Shown here piece by piece: positions 1-8,524 of a stretch of DNA of 64,000 nt. The translations under genes were made by a program, and so were the position numbers. Position 1 is the stretch's first letter, and each line of letters opens with the position of its first letter. The notes under the pieces are model-generated. The model saw only the letters and a program-made list of their open reading frames with translations, did not search any database and was not told the origin of the DNA. Source of the stretch: Streptomyces sp. ATexAB-D23 (lineage in GTDB: Bacteria; Actinomycetota; Actinomycetes; Streptomycetales; Streptomycetaceae); the NCBI RefSeq assembly GCF_000373645.1, contig NZ_KB892035.1, positions 124,001 through 188,000 of the forward strand, read 5' to 3'.

Positions 1-304
1 CGCGTTGCAGCGAGATGAGGACGTTGTCCTGGAGCCGGCCGCTGGATACGAGGTCCGACGCGGTGGACAGGACGGTCCCGGGCCCGGACAGGATCCGGGG
101 GTCGAGGTAGCCGATGGCGGAGGCGAACCACCACAGGGCGATGACCAGCACCGGGCCGATCAGCCGCCCGAAGGGGACGGCGCGGCCGGGACCGAGCCGT
201 CTGCGGGCCGCCCTGGGGGCGGGTGCGGGCGCCTCTGTCCGCGCGGGTGCGGCGGTCTTGCCGACGGGTGCGGCGGTGCGGGTGTTCGTCAGCAGCTCGG
301 TCAT
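1..304 (-). CDS. ABC transporter permease, sulfonate/taurine (SsuC/TauC) type, partial
   Basis: This is the N-terminal 101 codons of a gene that runs off the left edge. The start ATG (302-304) overlaps the stop codon of the substrate-binding protein gene by an ATGA junction, so the two are translationally coupled. The visible protein has an Ala/Pro-rich cytoplasmic tail of about 45 residues, then a hydrophobic stretch (LIGPVLVIALWWFASAIGY) and the phrase LDPRILSGPGTVLSTASDLV. That phrase is typical of the start of SsuC/TauC-class permeases. Inference: it forms the membrane channel of a sulfonate or related organosulfur importer with the upstream lipoprotein. The ATPase gene is not visible and may lie beyond the edge. 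The exact substrate cannot be read from the sequence. Confidence 0.85.
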   Translation of the reverse strand, partial: MTELLTNTRTAAPVGKTAAPARTEAPAPAPRAARRRLGPGRAVPFGRLIGPVLVIALWWFASAIGYLDPRILSGPGTVLSTASDLVSSGRLQDNVLISLQR

Positions 305-1368
305 GACGTCTCCCGGTACTGGGCGGGTACGGCCTCGGCGGCCAGCCCCTCGAAGCGGCGGTCGAACAGTTCGGTGGCGTCCTGCTCCGGTACGAATCCG
401 CCGGCGGCCATCAGGTCGGCGGTCTCCTGCTCCCAGGCGATGGCCTTGTCCCAGCTGACCGGGAACTGCGGCTTGTGGAGCGACTCGACGATGCGCCTGC
501 CGTCCTCGTGGGAGACGCCCTGGTCCTTGACGTAGTACGTGTCGATCCACTCGTCGGTGTTCTCCCAGGCCCAGACCTGGCCCCGGGCCCAGAGCGGGAC
601 GAAGCTGCGGACGGCCGCCGCCTTGGCCCGGTCGTTGAGCACCTCGTTGGGCGCCCAGAGCACCGAGAGCAGGTCCACGACATCGGTCCTCACCCCGCGC
701 GCCCCGTCCTTCTCGTACTGGTCGAGGTATTTGGTCAGGGTCGGTTCGCCCAGCGGTGCCACGTCGACCTGCTTGGACTGGAGGGCGGTGAGGAACTGGG
801 TGCTGGGCAGAGCGACCAGTTCGACGTCCTTGTGGGAGATGCCCGCCTGCTTCAGCGCCCGCAGGACGACGACGCCCTGCGCCTGCCCCTGGGAGAAGCC
901 GATCTTCTTGCCCCGGAAACCGGCGACGGACCGGATGTCCGAGCCGGGTGCGGTGGCGAAGACGTACGAGGGGTGGTTCCGCACCTGCACCGCGACGATC
1001 TTCGCGCCGACATCGATGGCGCGGGCCTGGATCGGCGGAATTCCGGCGTTGACGGCCAGGTCGATGGAATGCGCCCTGAATCCCTGGATGATATCGGGGC
1101 CCGCGCTCAGATTGGGCCATTGCGAAACGGTGAAGGAAAGGTCCTTCTCCAGTCCTGCGGGGCCGAGTTGGAGATGCGTCGAGCGGACGGCTATGGACAG
1201 TTTCGTGCCCGGCGGTGGTGCTCCGGACGGCAGCTTTCCGGCCGGTTCGGCGCTCGCCGCCGATTTCACCTGCGGTGAGCAGGCGGCGAGTGTGCCGATG
1301 AGGGCGGTGCCGGTGAGCGCGAGGAACGATCTGCGGCCGACCGGCCGGTGGGTGTGGTGGCGTGGCAT
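301..1368 (-). CDS. ABC transporter substrate-binding lipoprotein, sulfonate family (SsuA/TauA-like)
   Basis: A 355-residue periplasmic-binding-type protein. The N-terminus has a twin-arginine-like RRSFL motif, a hydrophobic core and the lipobox LAAC, so it is probably exported and lipid-anchored at the Cys near residue 30. The body reads like the NMT1/SsuA fold, with a QWPNLSAGPDIIQGFRAHSI segment, a G-F-R-G-K-K-I-G-F motif and DVAPLGEPTLTKYL. The start ATG has an AGGA ribosome site seven bases upstream. It lies 33 bp after the flavin reductase gene and overlaps the permease start, so the three genes look like one operon. Family knowledge points to aliphatic sulfonates or other organosulfur ligands. 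The true ligand is unknown. Confidence 0.87.
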   Translation of the reverse strand: MPRHHTHRPVGRRSFLALTGTALIGTLAACSPQVKSAASAEPAGKLPSGAPPPGTKLSIAVRSTHLQLGPAGLEKDLSFTVSQWPNLSAGPDIIQGFRAHSIDLAVNAGIPPIQARAIDVGAKIVAVQVRNHPSYVFATAPGSDIRSVAGFRGKKIGFSQGQAQGVVVLRALKQAGISHKDVELVALPSTQFLTALQSKQVDVAPLGEPTLTKYLDQYEKDGARGVRTDVVDLLSVLWAPNEVLNDRAKAAAVRSFVPLWARGQVWAWENTDEWIDTYYVKDQGVSHEDGRRIVESLHKPQFPVSWDKAIAWEQETADLMAAGGFVPEQDATELFDRRFEGLAAEAVPAQYRETS

Positions 1369-1401
1369 GGGTGAGTCCTGATCTGTGGGCGCCGGGGGCG
1401 G

Positions 1402-1926
1402 TCAGAGGGAGTGGTAGCCGCCGTCGTGGAAGAGCAGCGGGCTGCGGCCCTCGTCGAGCCAGGCGTCCACCACCCGGGCGATGACGATGCGGTGGTCGCC
1501 GGCCGGGACGATCTGCTCGGTCTCCACGCGCAGCCGGCCGGCCACCCCGTCGAGCGCTGGTTCGCCGCCGGGCAGGCGGTGCCAGCGGGTGGGTTCGGCG
1601 AAGCGGTCGATGCCGCTGGTGGCGAACGTGGTGGCCAGGGGCTGCTGTTCGGCGCCGAGGAAGTGCACGACGGCCGTACGGGCCTGCTCGAAGTGCGGCC
1701 ACGAGGAGGTGGTGGTCCCGATGCCGAACGAGATCAGCGGCGGGTCGAGCGAGAGCGAGGTGAGCGAGGTGGCGGTGAAGCCGACGGGGCCGCGGCCCGC
1801 GTCCGTGGTGATGACGACGACGCCCGCGGGGTACTGGCGGAACGCCTTCCTGAAGCGGTCGGGGGCGATCCCCGCCGGGGCGGGGGCGGCGGCCTGAGCC
1901 GCGTACGAGGGCACGGTGACGGTCAA
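1402..1926 (-). CDS. flavin reductase family protein (HpaC/SsuE-functional type)
   Basis: Predicted 174-residue FMN-binding split-barrel flavin reductase. It would use NAD(P)H to make reduced flavin for a two-component monooxygenase. Recognisable motifs are FRKAFRQYPAGVVVITT near the N-terminus, GFTATSLTSLSLDPPLISF in the flavin-binding core, and GDHRIVIARVV before a C-terminal HDGGYHSL. I chose TTG at 1926 because AGGGAG lies five bases upstream. The frame also opens at GTG 1968, which has no ribosome site. It leads a putative operon with the sulfonate-type binding protein and permease, which fits reduced-flavin supply for desulfonation. No SsuD-like monooxygenase is visible, so that partner would lie outside the window. 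A Cys-rich leader ORF lies 121 bp upstream. Confidence 0.82.
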   Translation of the reverse strand: MTVTVPSYAAQAAAPAPAGIAPDRFRKAFRQYPAGVVVITTDAGRGPVGFTATSLTSLSLDPPLISFGIGTTTSSWPHFEQARTAVVHFLGAEQQPLATTFATSGIDRFAEPTRWHRLPGGEPALDGVAGRLRVETEQIVPAGDHRIVIARVVDAWLDEGRSPLLFHDGGYHSL

Positions 1927-2047
1927 CGTCTCTCCCTGGATGGAAAGTCGAAAAGGGGGCGGCAGCACAGAAATTGCCTGGGCGCGCGGAAATGCGCAGG
2001 GCGAGGCGCGCGGCGGCGCGGAACGTTCGCCGAATTTCAGCGGGTGA

Positions 2048-2170
2048 TTACCTGGGGCCCGGACAGCGGCCGCAACACAGCGGCCGGGCGTCCGTGGACG
2101 CCGGCGCGGACGAGCGGAAGGAGTGCGTCACCGAGGACGCTTTCCCTGAATTCCGCTGTCGGCTGGTCAT
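2048..2170 (-). CDS. putative Cys-rich leader peptide of the sulfur operon
   Basis: A 40-codon ORF upstream of the flavin reductase and ABC genes. It runs from ATG 2170 to TAA 2048, and its C-terminal part reads R-P-L-C-C-G-R-C-P-G-P-R. Two adjacent Cys codons and a third close by lie just before the stop. A possible -35/-10 pair ends six bases before the ATG, so the message could be leaderless. An alternative start is GTG at 2131, with AGGGAAAG upstream. Known context: small Cys-containing uORFs precede sulfur-assimilation genes in actinobacteria, and some act as cysteine-responsive attenuators. Inference: ribosome stalling at the Cys codons when cysteine is scarce could switch on the downstream operon. 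No homologue search was possible. Confidence 0.5.
   Translation of the reverse strand: MTSRQRNSGKASSVTHSFRSSAPASTDARPLCCGRCPGPR
2067..2086 (-). promoter_or_regulatory. hairpin over the Cys codons of the leader ORF
   Basis: On the minus strand CGGCCGC, the six-base loop TGTGTT and GCGGCCG form a perfect 7-bp stem. The loop and the 3' arm contain the tandem TGT TGC codons of the leader peptide. A ribosome waiting at these codons would keep the stem open, which is what an attenuation switch needs. The competing structure was not identified with certainty. Confidence 0.4.
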
Positions 2171-2176
2171 GAATCC

Positions 2177-2206
2177 ATCATCCCGTCGGGGTTCGCACCC
2201 GGTCAA
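2177..2206 (-). promoter_or_regulatory. possible promoter of the sulfur operon leader
   Basis: Minus-strand TTGACC (2206-2201), an 18-bp spacer and GATGAT (2182-2177) resemble a SigA-type promoter. The -10 ends six bases before the leader ATG at 2170, which would place the transcription start at or next to the start codon. Confidence 0.4.
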
Positions 2207-2264
2207 CAATGCAACTGTTTGAATTAAGTCCGTCTACGAGAACGGGCGCGATACGAGGGCGGGT

Positions 2265-3533
2265 TCAGGAAACCGCGGGCAGCGCGGGCCAGGGCCCGAG
2301 CGGGTCCGTGTACAGCGAGCCGAGCGCCACCGCGCCGCCCGCCGTGGCCAGCACCGACCCGGTGAAGCTGCTCGGCACCACGGCCCGCTCGGGGTCGTCG
2401 CACACCCAGGAGCGCTCCGCCACCTCCGCGCGCAGATCGGCCAGGCACTCCGGCATCCGGCCGGCCCCCGGCTCGACCACGACGAGCACCTCCGGGTCGA
2501 ACATGTCCAGCAGCAGGGCCGCGGCCCGCCCCACCAGCCGGGCCCGCCGGCGGAACAGCGCCACCGCCCGCGCGTCCCCGGCCAGCGCCCGTGCCAGCAG
2601 CTGAGGGAAGGACCCGGTGACCAGCCCCTGGTCGGCGGCGCGCCGCACCATGGCCCGCTCGGAGACCTCCGACTGGAGGCATCCGGTCCGCCCGCACGAG
2701 CACGGCTCCGCGCCGCCCGACCCCCCGGCGCCCAGCGGCAGATGGGCGACGCTGCCCGCCCCCGAGCGCGGGCCGCGGTGCATGGCGCCCTCGGTCGCGA
2801 AGGCGGCGTCCACGACCGCGCCCACGAAGAGCAGGACGGTGCTGGTCCGGGTCGACTCCTGGCCGAACAACTGCTCGGCGCGGGCCAGGGCGCGGGAGTG
2901 GCTGTCCACGTGGACCGGCAGCCCGGTCGCGGCGGCGAGCAGGTCGCGGGCCGGGACGTCGTGCCAGCCGAGCTGCGGATGCGCCACGATCACGCCGCTC
3001 GCCGGGTCGACGCGGTGGCCGGTGGCCAGGCCGAGGGCGAGGACGGTACGGCCGCCGGCGTGCTCGGCCACCAGCCGGGGCAGCCGGGCCGCGAGTCCGG
3101 CGAGCAGCCGGTGCGGGTCGGTGGTGCGGTGCGGCTGCCGGTCCTCGGCGACGATCCGGCCGCGCAGGTCCATCAGCGAGAGGGTGGAGTGGGCGACGGC
3201 GATGTGGGCCCCTGCCACCAGATAGGTCCCGGTGTCGATCTCGACGGGGATGTGCGGACGGCCGAACCCTTTGGGCCCGGAGGTCTCGGCGCTCTGCCGG
3301 ACCAGGCCCCGGGCGAGCAGCCGGCCGACGTGCCCGCTGACGGAGGCGGGCGAGAGGCCGGTGAGGCGGGCGACGGTGGACCGGGCGACCGGGCCGTGGT
3401 CGAGGATCGCACCGAAGACGGAGCCGGTGCCGGTGGGGCGGCGGACGGGCGCCGGGGCGGGTATGTCGGCGCGGCGCAGCGGGCCGGTGCGGGGTTCACG
3501 GGGGCGGCGGGCGGGGGCGGACAGACTCTTCAC
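2265..3533 (-). CDS. ROK family transcriptional regulator
   Basis: Predicted 422-residue sugar-responsive regulator of the NagC/XylR/ROK class. A winged helix occupies roughly residues 30-100 (STVARLTGLSPASVSGHVGRL), followed by a ROK sugar-kinase-like domain with the zinc-binding signature PCSCGRTGCLQSEVS. I start it at GTG 3533 because GGAAG lies just upstream; the frame stays open to 3755 without support. Proteins of this family bind DNA and usually release it when a sugar or sugar phosphate binds. It is divergent from the secreted nuclease gene at 3886 and may regulate it or itself. No sugar genes are adjacent, so the effector and targets cannot be inferred. Confidence 0.85.
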   Translation of the reverse strand: MKSLSAPARRPREPRTGPLRRADIPAPAPVRRPTGTGSVFGAILDHGPVARSTVARLTGLSPASVSGHVGRLLARGLVRQSAETSGPKGFGRPHIPVEIDTGTYLVAGAHIAVAHSTLSLMDLRGRIVAEDRQPHRTTDPHRLLAGLAARLPRLVAEHAGGRTVLALGLATGHRVDPASGVIVAHPQLGWHDVPARDLLAAATGLPVHVDSHSRALARAEQLFGQESTRTSTVLLFVGAVVDAAFATEGAMHRGPRSGAGSVAHLPLGAGGSGGAEPCSCGRTGCLQSEVSERAMVRRAADQGLVTGSFPQLLARALAGDARAVALFRRRARLVGRAAALLLDMFDPEVLVVVEPGAGRMPECLADLRAEVAERSWVCDDPERAVVPSSFTGSVLATAGGAVALGSLYTDPLGPWPALPAVS

Positions 3534-3885
3534 AGTGTCTTCCAGGTCCTCGGGGGCGGCGATGGGCGCGGTGTCTGCTCGGCACGGGGCTCGGGAACCG
3601 GGAGGGCGGTGGTCCGGGCCGGCGCGGGCGTGGTGCCTCAGGCGCGGTGACACACGGCGGAGCACACACGCTTGAGGTCGATATGACCCCGCGTCGTCAG
3701 GTGTGCGGATCGCTGCATGCCGCGCAACGTAGCCGGACCGGCGCAACCCGGTCAAACCATCGCCGCATCATGGACAACCTCGCTCGTGACCGAACGTTTT
3801 CCGGAATTCACCTCTGATGCCTTGTCATCGCCTGTTCTACGCGCATAGCTTGTGCTCCTTCACCACACTCTGAGGGGCAGCTTCC
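3534..3885. other. intergenic region between the ROK regulator and the nuclease gene
   Basis: This 352-bp divergent spacer holds no convincing gene. Its right part is less GC-rich than the flanking genes and contains the promoter listed separately at 3822-3851. The ROK promoter presumably lies between 3540 and 3780, but I could not identify a clear -35/-10 pair there. Confidence 0.6.
3822..3851 (+). promoter_or_regulatory. probable promoter of the secreted nuclease gene
   Basis: TTGTCA (3822-3827), an 18-bp spacer and TAGCTT (3846-3851) fit a vegetative Streptomyces promoter. It leaves a 5' leader of about 28 bases containing GAGGGG before the GTG start at 3886. Confidence 0.5.
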
Positions 3886-6315
3886 GTGCGCATATCCACA
3901 CCCCGTTCCGTCCTGCTGGCCGGCGCGGTAGCCGTGACGCTCTCGGCGACCGCGCTGCCCGCCGCCTTCGCGGCCCCGTCCGCGTCCGCCGTGATCTCCG
4001 AGGTGTACGGAGGTGGCGGGAACTCGGGTGCGACGCTCACCCGGGACTTCATCGAACTGGCGAACGCGGGCTCCGCCGCGTACGACCTGTCCGGCTTCAG
4101 CGTCCAGTACCTGCCCGGCGCCCCGTCGGCCGGTTCGACGTGGCAGGTCTCGGCGCTGACCGGTTCGCTCGCGCCGGGCGGCCGCTATCTCGTCGCCGAG
4201 TCGGCGGGCACCGGAGGCACGGTCGCCCTGCCCAGCCCGGACGCCACCGGCACCATCGCAATGGCCGCCGCGAGCGGCACCGTCGCCCTGGTCTCCGGGA
4301 CCTCCCCGCTGACCTGCAAGACGGCCGCCGACTGCGCCGCCGACACCCGCGTCGTCGACCTGGTCGGCTACGGCACCGCGGTCGTCCGGGAGGGCAGCGG
4401 ACCGGCCACCGGCGCCTCCGCCTCGGCCTCCGTGGCGCGCGCCGCCTCGCTCGCGGACACCGACGACAACGCCGCCGACCTGACCGCCGCGGCCCCCACC
4501 CCGGTCAACGCGGCCGGCGAGACCTCCGGCGGCGGCGAGGACCCCGGCGACCCGGACAACCCGACCGAGCCCGGCACCGTGCGCGTGCACGACATCCAGG
4601 GCACCACCCGGGTCTCCCCGCTTGACGGCCGGGCCGTCACGGGCGTGCCCGGGGTCGTCACGGCGGTGCGTGCCTCGGGTTCGCGCGGGTTCTGGATCCA
4701 GGACACCGCCCCGGACGCCGACCCGCGCACCTCGGAGGCCGTCTTCGTCTACACCGGCTCCGCCGCCCCGGGCGTCTCGGTGGGCGACTCGGTGCTGGTC
4801 AGCGGCACGGTGGACGAGTACTACCCGTCCACCACCACCCAGTCGGTCACCGAGATCACCTCGCCCCGGGTCACTGTCCTGTCCTCCGGCAACGCGCTGC
4901 CCGCGCCGGTGGTGCTGAACGCCGAGGCGGTGCCCGCCCGGTACGTGCCGTCGGCCGGCGGCGGCTCGATCGACGCGCTGCCGCTGGAGCCGTCGAAGTA
5001 CGCGCTGGACCTGTACGAGTCCCTGGAGGGCACCCGGGTCCGGATCGCCGACACCCGGGTGACGGGTGCGACGACCGCGTACGGCGAGGTGTGGGTGACG
5101 GTCGAACCGAAGCAGAACCCGACCCGGCGCGGCGGCACGCTGTACAGCTCGTACACCGACCAGAACACCGGCCGGATCAAGGTCATGTCGCTGGACGCGG
5201 ACAAGCCCGTGCCCACCGCGAACGTGGGTGACGTGCTGTCCGGCACCACCTCCGGCGTCCTGGACTACGACTCCTACGGCGGCTACAACCTCCAGGCCAC
5301 CCAGCTCGGCAGCGTCACCGACCACCATCTGCGCCGCGAGGTGACCCGGAAGCAGAAGGGCAAGGAGCTCGCGGTCGCCACGTACAACGTGGAGAACCTC
5401 GACGCGCTCGACGAGCAGGCGAAGTTCGACACCCTGGCCGAGGGCGTCGCGGTCAACCTCTCCTCCCCCGACATCGTGTCCCTGGAGGAGATCCAGGACG
5501 ACAACGGCGCGGTCAACGACGGCACGGTCGGCTCAGAGGCGACGTTGAAGCGGTTCACGGACGCGATCGTGGCGGCGGGCGGCCCGCGCTACTCCTGGCG
5601 CTATGTCGCCCCGCAGGACGGCAAGGACGGCGGCGAGCCCGGCGGCAACATCCGTAACGTCTTCCTCTTCGACCCCCGGCGGGTCGACTTCGTGGACCGC
5701 CCGGGTGGCGACGCGACGACCCCGGTCGCTGCGGTGAGGACGAGGAAGGGGGTCACCCTCTCGGTGTCGCCCGGCCGGATCGCCCCGGCCAGTGCCGCCT
5801 GGGACGACAGCCGCAAGCCGCTGGTCGGCGAGTTCCGCTTCCATGGGAAGCCGGTCTTCGTCGTCGGCAACCACTTCGCGTCCAAGGGCGGCGACCAGCC
5901 GCTGCACGGCCGCTACCAGGAGCCGGTGCGCGGCTCGGAGACCAAGCGCGTGCAGCAGGCGAAGGAGGTCAACACCTTCGTCAAGTCGCTGCTCGCGGCG
6001 GACAAGTCGGCCCGCGTCGTCGTCCTCGGCGACCTCAACGACTTCGCCTTCTCGCCCACCGTCGGCGCGCTGACCGCCGGCAAGGTCCTCAAGCCGCTGA
6101 TCACCACGCTGCCGAAGAACGAGCAGTACAGCTATGTGTACGAGGGCAACTCGCAGACCCTCGACCACATCCTGACCAGCCCCGGGGTGCGCCGCTTCGA
6201 CTACGACGTGGTGCACATCAACGCGGAGTTCGCCGACCAGGCGAGCGACCACGACCCGCAGATCGTGCGGCTGGACGTGAACGCCCCGGACCACGGCCAC
6301 CACGGCCACCGCTGA
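3886..6315 (+). CDS. secreted ExeM/NucH-type nuclease with lamin-tail and EEP domains
   Basis: An 809-residue exported protein. A signal peptide ends near APSASA at about residue 30. A lamin-tail domain follows (VISEVYGGGGNSGATLTRDF, then FIELANAGS, up to about residue 150), then an OB-like middle part (about 225-450). The C-terminal endonuclease/exonuclease/phosphatase domain starts near LAVATYNVENLD. Its catalytic motifs are intact: TYNVEN, SLEEIQDD, VGNHFASKGG, VLGDLNDF and ASDHDPQIV. This is the ExeM/NucH architecture of extracellular DNases, so the likely role is degradation of external DNA for phosphate or nucleosides. The GTG start has GAGGGG nine bases upstream. The last residues are His-rich (DHGHHGHR), a possible metal-binding tail. 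Confidence 0.88.
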   Translation: MRISTPRSVLLAGAVAVTLSATALPAAFAAPSASAVISEVYGGGGNSGATLTRDFIELANAGSAAYDLSGFSVQYLPGAPSAGSTWQVSALTGSLAPGGRYLVAESAGTGGTVALPSPDATGTIAMAAASGTVALVSGTSPLTCKTAADCAADTRVVDLVGYGTAVVREGSGPATGASASASVARAASLADTDDNAADLTAAAPTPVNAAGETSGGGEDPGDPDNPTEPGTVRVHDIQGTTRVSPLDGRAVTGVPGVVTAVRASGSRGFWIQDTAPDADPRTSEAVFVYTGSAAPGVSVGDSVLVSGTVDEYYPSTTTQSVTEITSPRVTVLSSGNALPAPVVLNAEAVPARYVPSAGGGSIDALPLEPSKYALDLYESLEGTRVRIADTRVTGATTAYGEVWVTVEPKQNPTRRGGTLYSSYTDQNTGRIKVMSLDADKPVPTANVGDVLSGTTSGVLDYDSYGGYNLQATQLGSVTDHHLRREVTRKQKGKELAVATYNVENLDALDEQAKFDTLAEGVAVNLSSPDIVSLEEIQDDNGAVNDGTVGSEATLKRFTDAIVAAGGPRYSWRYVAPQDGKDGGEPGGNIRNVFLFDPRRVDFVDRPGGDATTPVAAVRTRKGVTLSVSPGRIAPASAAWDDSRKPLVGEFRFHGKPVFVVGNHFASKGGDQPLHGRYQEPVRGSETKRVQQAKEVNTFVKSLLAADKSARVVVLGDLNDFAFSPTVGALTAGKVLKPLITTLPKNEQYSYVYEGNSQTLDHILTSPGVRRFDYDVVHINAEFADQASDHDPQIVRLDVNAPDHGHHGHR

Positions 6316-6321
6316 TCCGGG

Positions 6322-6348
6322 CGGGCGGGCGGCTCAGCCGCCCGCCCG
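6322..6348. terminator. bidirectional terminator hairpin
   Basis: A 12-bp G/C stem (CGGGCGGGCGGC and its complement) with loop TCA lies between the convergent nuclease and hydrolase genes. The loop is the stop codon of the minus-strand hydrolase (6334-6336). Confidence 0.7.
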
Positions 6349-7260
6349 TGGCAGCGCCGGACCTGCCGCGCCCGTGCGCGGACGCGGCAGGGAGGCGAGC
6401 GGCCGGAGCGCGGGGGCGGCCTCCAGCGGCCGGTCGGTGAGGAAGCGGGCCACCAGGTCCGCCACGTCGTCGGCGCGCTCCAGGACGACCCAGTGGTCGG
6501 ACTCGCCGATGGTCAGGAAGCGGCTGCCCTCGATGGTGGCCGCGAAGTCGGCCTGGCGCGGCGGCGAGGTCACGGTGTCGTGCTCGCCGGCGAAGACGAG
6601 CGCGGGGACCCCGCTCAGCCCGCCGGAGAAGTCGGGCCGGTGCTCCAGCGCCCGGCGCAGCGACCGCTCCGCGTGCGGGGAGTGCGTGAGCGCGTGCACG
6701 AAGGACCGGCGCACATAGCGCAGGGCGAGTTCCCTGCGGTGGACGGGGCGCTGCGGGTCCAGGCACATCAGCGCCTCGGCCGTCAGCCGGGCGAGCCCCT
6801 GCACGTCCCCGTTCTCCAGCCGGTCGACGGCCCGGCTCCACTGGTCGCGCTGTGCCTGGCTGATGTGCGCCGGTACGCCGCCGAGGGCCAGACGGGCGAT
6901 CCGGCCGGGGTGGCGCTTGGCGCAGCCGAACGCGATGGACGTGCCGTAGGAGAAGGCGAAGAGGTTGACCCGTTCGGCGCCGAGGTCGTCGATGATCCCG
7001 GTGACGGCGGAGTACAGGAGGTCGTCGCGGGTCCCGGGCGGCAGCGGGTCGGCGCCGCCCATGCCGGGCAGGTCGGCGGTGACGACGGTGGCGTGCGGGC
7101 CGAGGTGTTCGTCCATCTGCGGCCAGCCGTACATCCCCTGGAGCGCGCCGCCGAGGACGATGACCGGTTCGGTGCCGGGCGCGGGCTGCGGCAGGGCGCG
7201 GTAGTGGTAGCGCAGTCCGTCCACCGAGAGGGTCCGGATGATCTCGTCGGGCATGGTCAT
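6334..7260 (-). CDS. alpha/beta hydrolase linked to a ketosynthase and ACP
   Basis: A 308-residue alpha/beta-hydrolase fold protein. The nucleophile elbow is AFSYGTS with Ser104; the acid is in GEHDTVTSP and the His in ESDHWVVLE. The start ATG at 7260 has GAAGGA upstream; the frame extends farther but overlaps the next gene. It is the last gene of a three-gene operon, ACP then ketosynthase then hydrolase, with only 16 bp between it and the ketosynthase. In such a setting it could release or transfer the acyl chain from the ACP as a thioesterase or acyltransferase, or hydrolyse the product. That role is inference from position, not from a diagnostic motif. Confidence 0.8.
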   Translation of the reverse strand: MTMPDEIIRTLSVDGLRYHYRALPQPAPGTEPVIVLGGALQGMYGWPQMDEHLGPHATVVTADLPGMGGADPLPPGTRDDLLYSAVTGIIDDLGAERVNLFAFSYGTSIAFGCAKRHPGRIARLALGGVPAHISQAQRDQWSRAVDRLENGDVQGLARLTAEALMCLDPQRPVHRRELALRYVRRSFVHALTHSPHAERSLRRALEHRPDFSGGLSGVPALVFAGEHDTVTSPPRQADFAATIEGSRFLTIGESDHWVVLERADDVADLVARFLTDRPLEAAPALRPLASLPRPRTGAAGPALPRAGG

Positions 7261-7276
7261 CGGTCCTTCGCGGTGG

Positions 7277-8524
7277 TCAGGCCCTGGTGAGGACGAGGGC
7301 GGCGTTGTGGCCCCCGAAGCCGAGAGAGGTCTTGACCGCGGCGTCGAACGCCGCGGGCCTGGCCTCCTTCCGCACCACGTCGACCGGGATGTCCGGGTCG
7401 GGGGCATCGAGGTTGACGGTGGGCGGGACGAGTCCGTGCTGGAGGGCGAGCACGGTCAGCGCGGTCTCGATGCCGCCCGCCGCGCCCAGGGTGTGGCCGG
7501 TCATCGCCTTGGTGGAGGTGATGAGGGGGTGTTCGCCCAGGACCCGGCGCAGCATGGTCGCCTCGATCAGGTCGTTGGAGACGGTGGAGGTGCCGTGGGC
7601 GTTGACGTGGCCGATGTCGGCGGCGCAGGTCCCGGCGTCCGCGAGGGCGGTGCGCAGGGCCCGTTCGATGCCGAGTCCGCCGGGGTCGGGGGCGACGGCG
7701 GAGTACGCGTCGCTGGAGGCGCCGTATCCGGCGACGTGGGCGCGGACGGCGGCGCCCCGGGCGCGGGCGTGCTCGGGGCGTTCCATGACGAGGAGCCCGG
7801 CGCCCTCGCCGACGACGAAGCCGTCGCGGTGGGTGTCGAAGGGGCGGCAGGCGGCCCGGGGATCGTCGCGGCGGGTGGAGACGGCCTTCAGCCGGCAGGC
7901 GCTCGCGATCAGGAGCCGGGAGCAGACCGATTCGGCGCCGCCCGCGACGACGATGTCGCAGGCTCCGGTGCGCAGCATCTGGTGGGCGGTGCCGATGGCG
8001 ACGGTGCCGGAGGAGCAGGCAGTGGAGACGGCCTGGCTGGGGCCGTGTGCGCCGAGGTCGGTGGCGACGCTGCTGGCGGCGCCGTTGACGACGCAGAGCG
8101 GTGCGAGCTTGGGCGAGACACGGCGGGCGCCGCGTTCGGTGAGGGCGGTGTGCTGTTCGTCGTAGAAGGGCAGGCCGCCGTGGGCGGAGCCGATGACGAC
8201 GGCGACCCGGCCGCTGTCCCAGACGGCCGGGTCCAGGCCCGCGTCCGCGACGGCTTCGCGGGCCGCGATGACGGCGAGGTGCGAGAAGCGGTCCATGAGG
8301 CGGTGCGCGGCCACGCCGAGCACCGCCCGGGTGTCGAGGCCGGTGACGCTGTACATGAAGTCGCATGGCAGGCCGTGCAGTTCGGACCGGTGCGGCACGC
8401 AGGGGGCGGCCGCGGGGTCGGTCACCGCGCGCCAGGTGGCCTCGGCGCCGACGCCCGCCGACGTGACGAGCCCGATGCCGGTGACGGCGGCGGCGAAGGG
8501 CGGGAGGCGGTACGGGGCCGTCAC
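7277..8524 (-). CDS. beta-ketoacyl-ACP synthase family protein (KAS II/FabF-like)
   Basis: A 415-residue thiolase-fold condensing enzyme. The full catalytic triad is present: Cys170 in STACSSGT, His310 in NAHGTST and His344 in KAMTGHTLGA. The C-terminus has the usual GFGGHNAALVL. The GTG start at 8524 overlaps the ACP stop by GTGA, which supports it over the long upstream extension of the frame. Known chemistry: decarboxylative Claisen condensation of malonyl-ACP with an acyl starter. Because it stands apart from the usual fab genes and is paired with its own ACP, it probably serves a small dedicated lipid or polyketide pathway rather than bulk fatty acid synthesis. The product is unknown. 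Confidence 0.9.
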   Translation of the reverse strand: MTAPYRLPPFAAAVTGIGLVTSAGVGAEATWRAVTDPAAAPCVPHRSELHGLPCDFMYSVTGLDTRAVLGVAAHRLMDRFSHLAVIAAREAVADAGLDPAVWDSGRVAVVIGSAHGGLPFYDEQHTALTERGARRVSPKLAPLCVVNGAASSVATDLGAHGPSQAVSTACSSGTVAIGTAHQMLRTGACDIVVAGGAESVCSRLLIASACRLKAVSTRRDDPRAACRPFDTHRDGFVVGEGAGLLVMERPEHARARGAAVRAHVAGYGASSDAYSAVAPDPGGLGIERALRTALADAGTCAADIGHVNAHGTSTVSNDLIEATMLRRVLGEHPLITSTKAMTGHTLGAAGGIETALTVLALQHGLVPPTVNLDAPDPDIPVDVVRKEARPAAFDAAVKTSLGFGGHNAALVLTRA

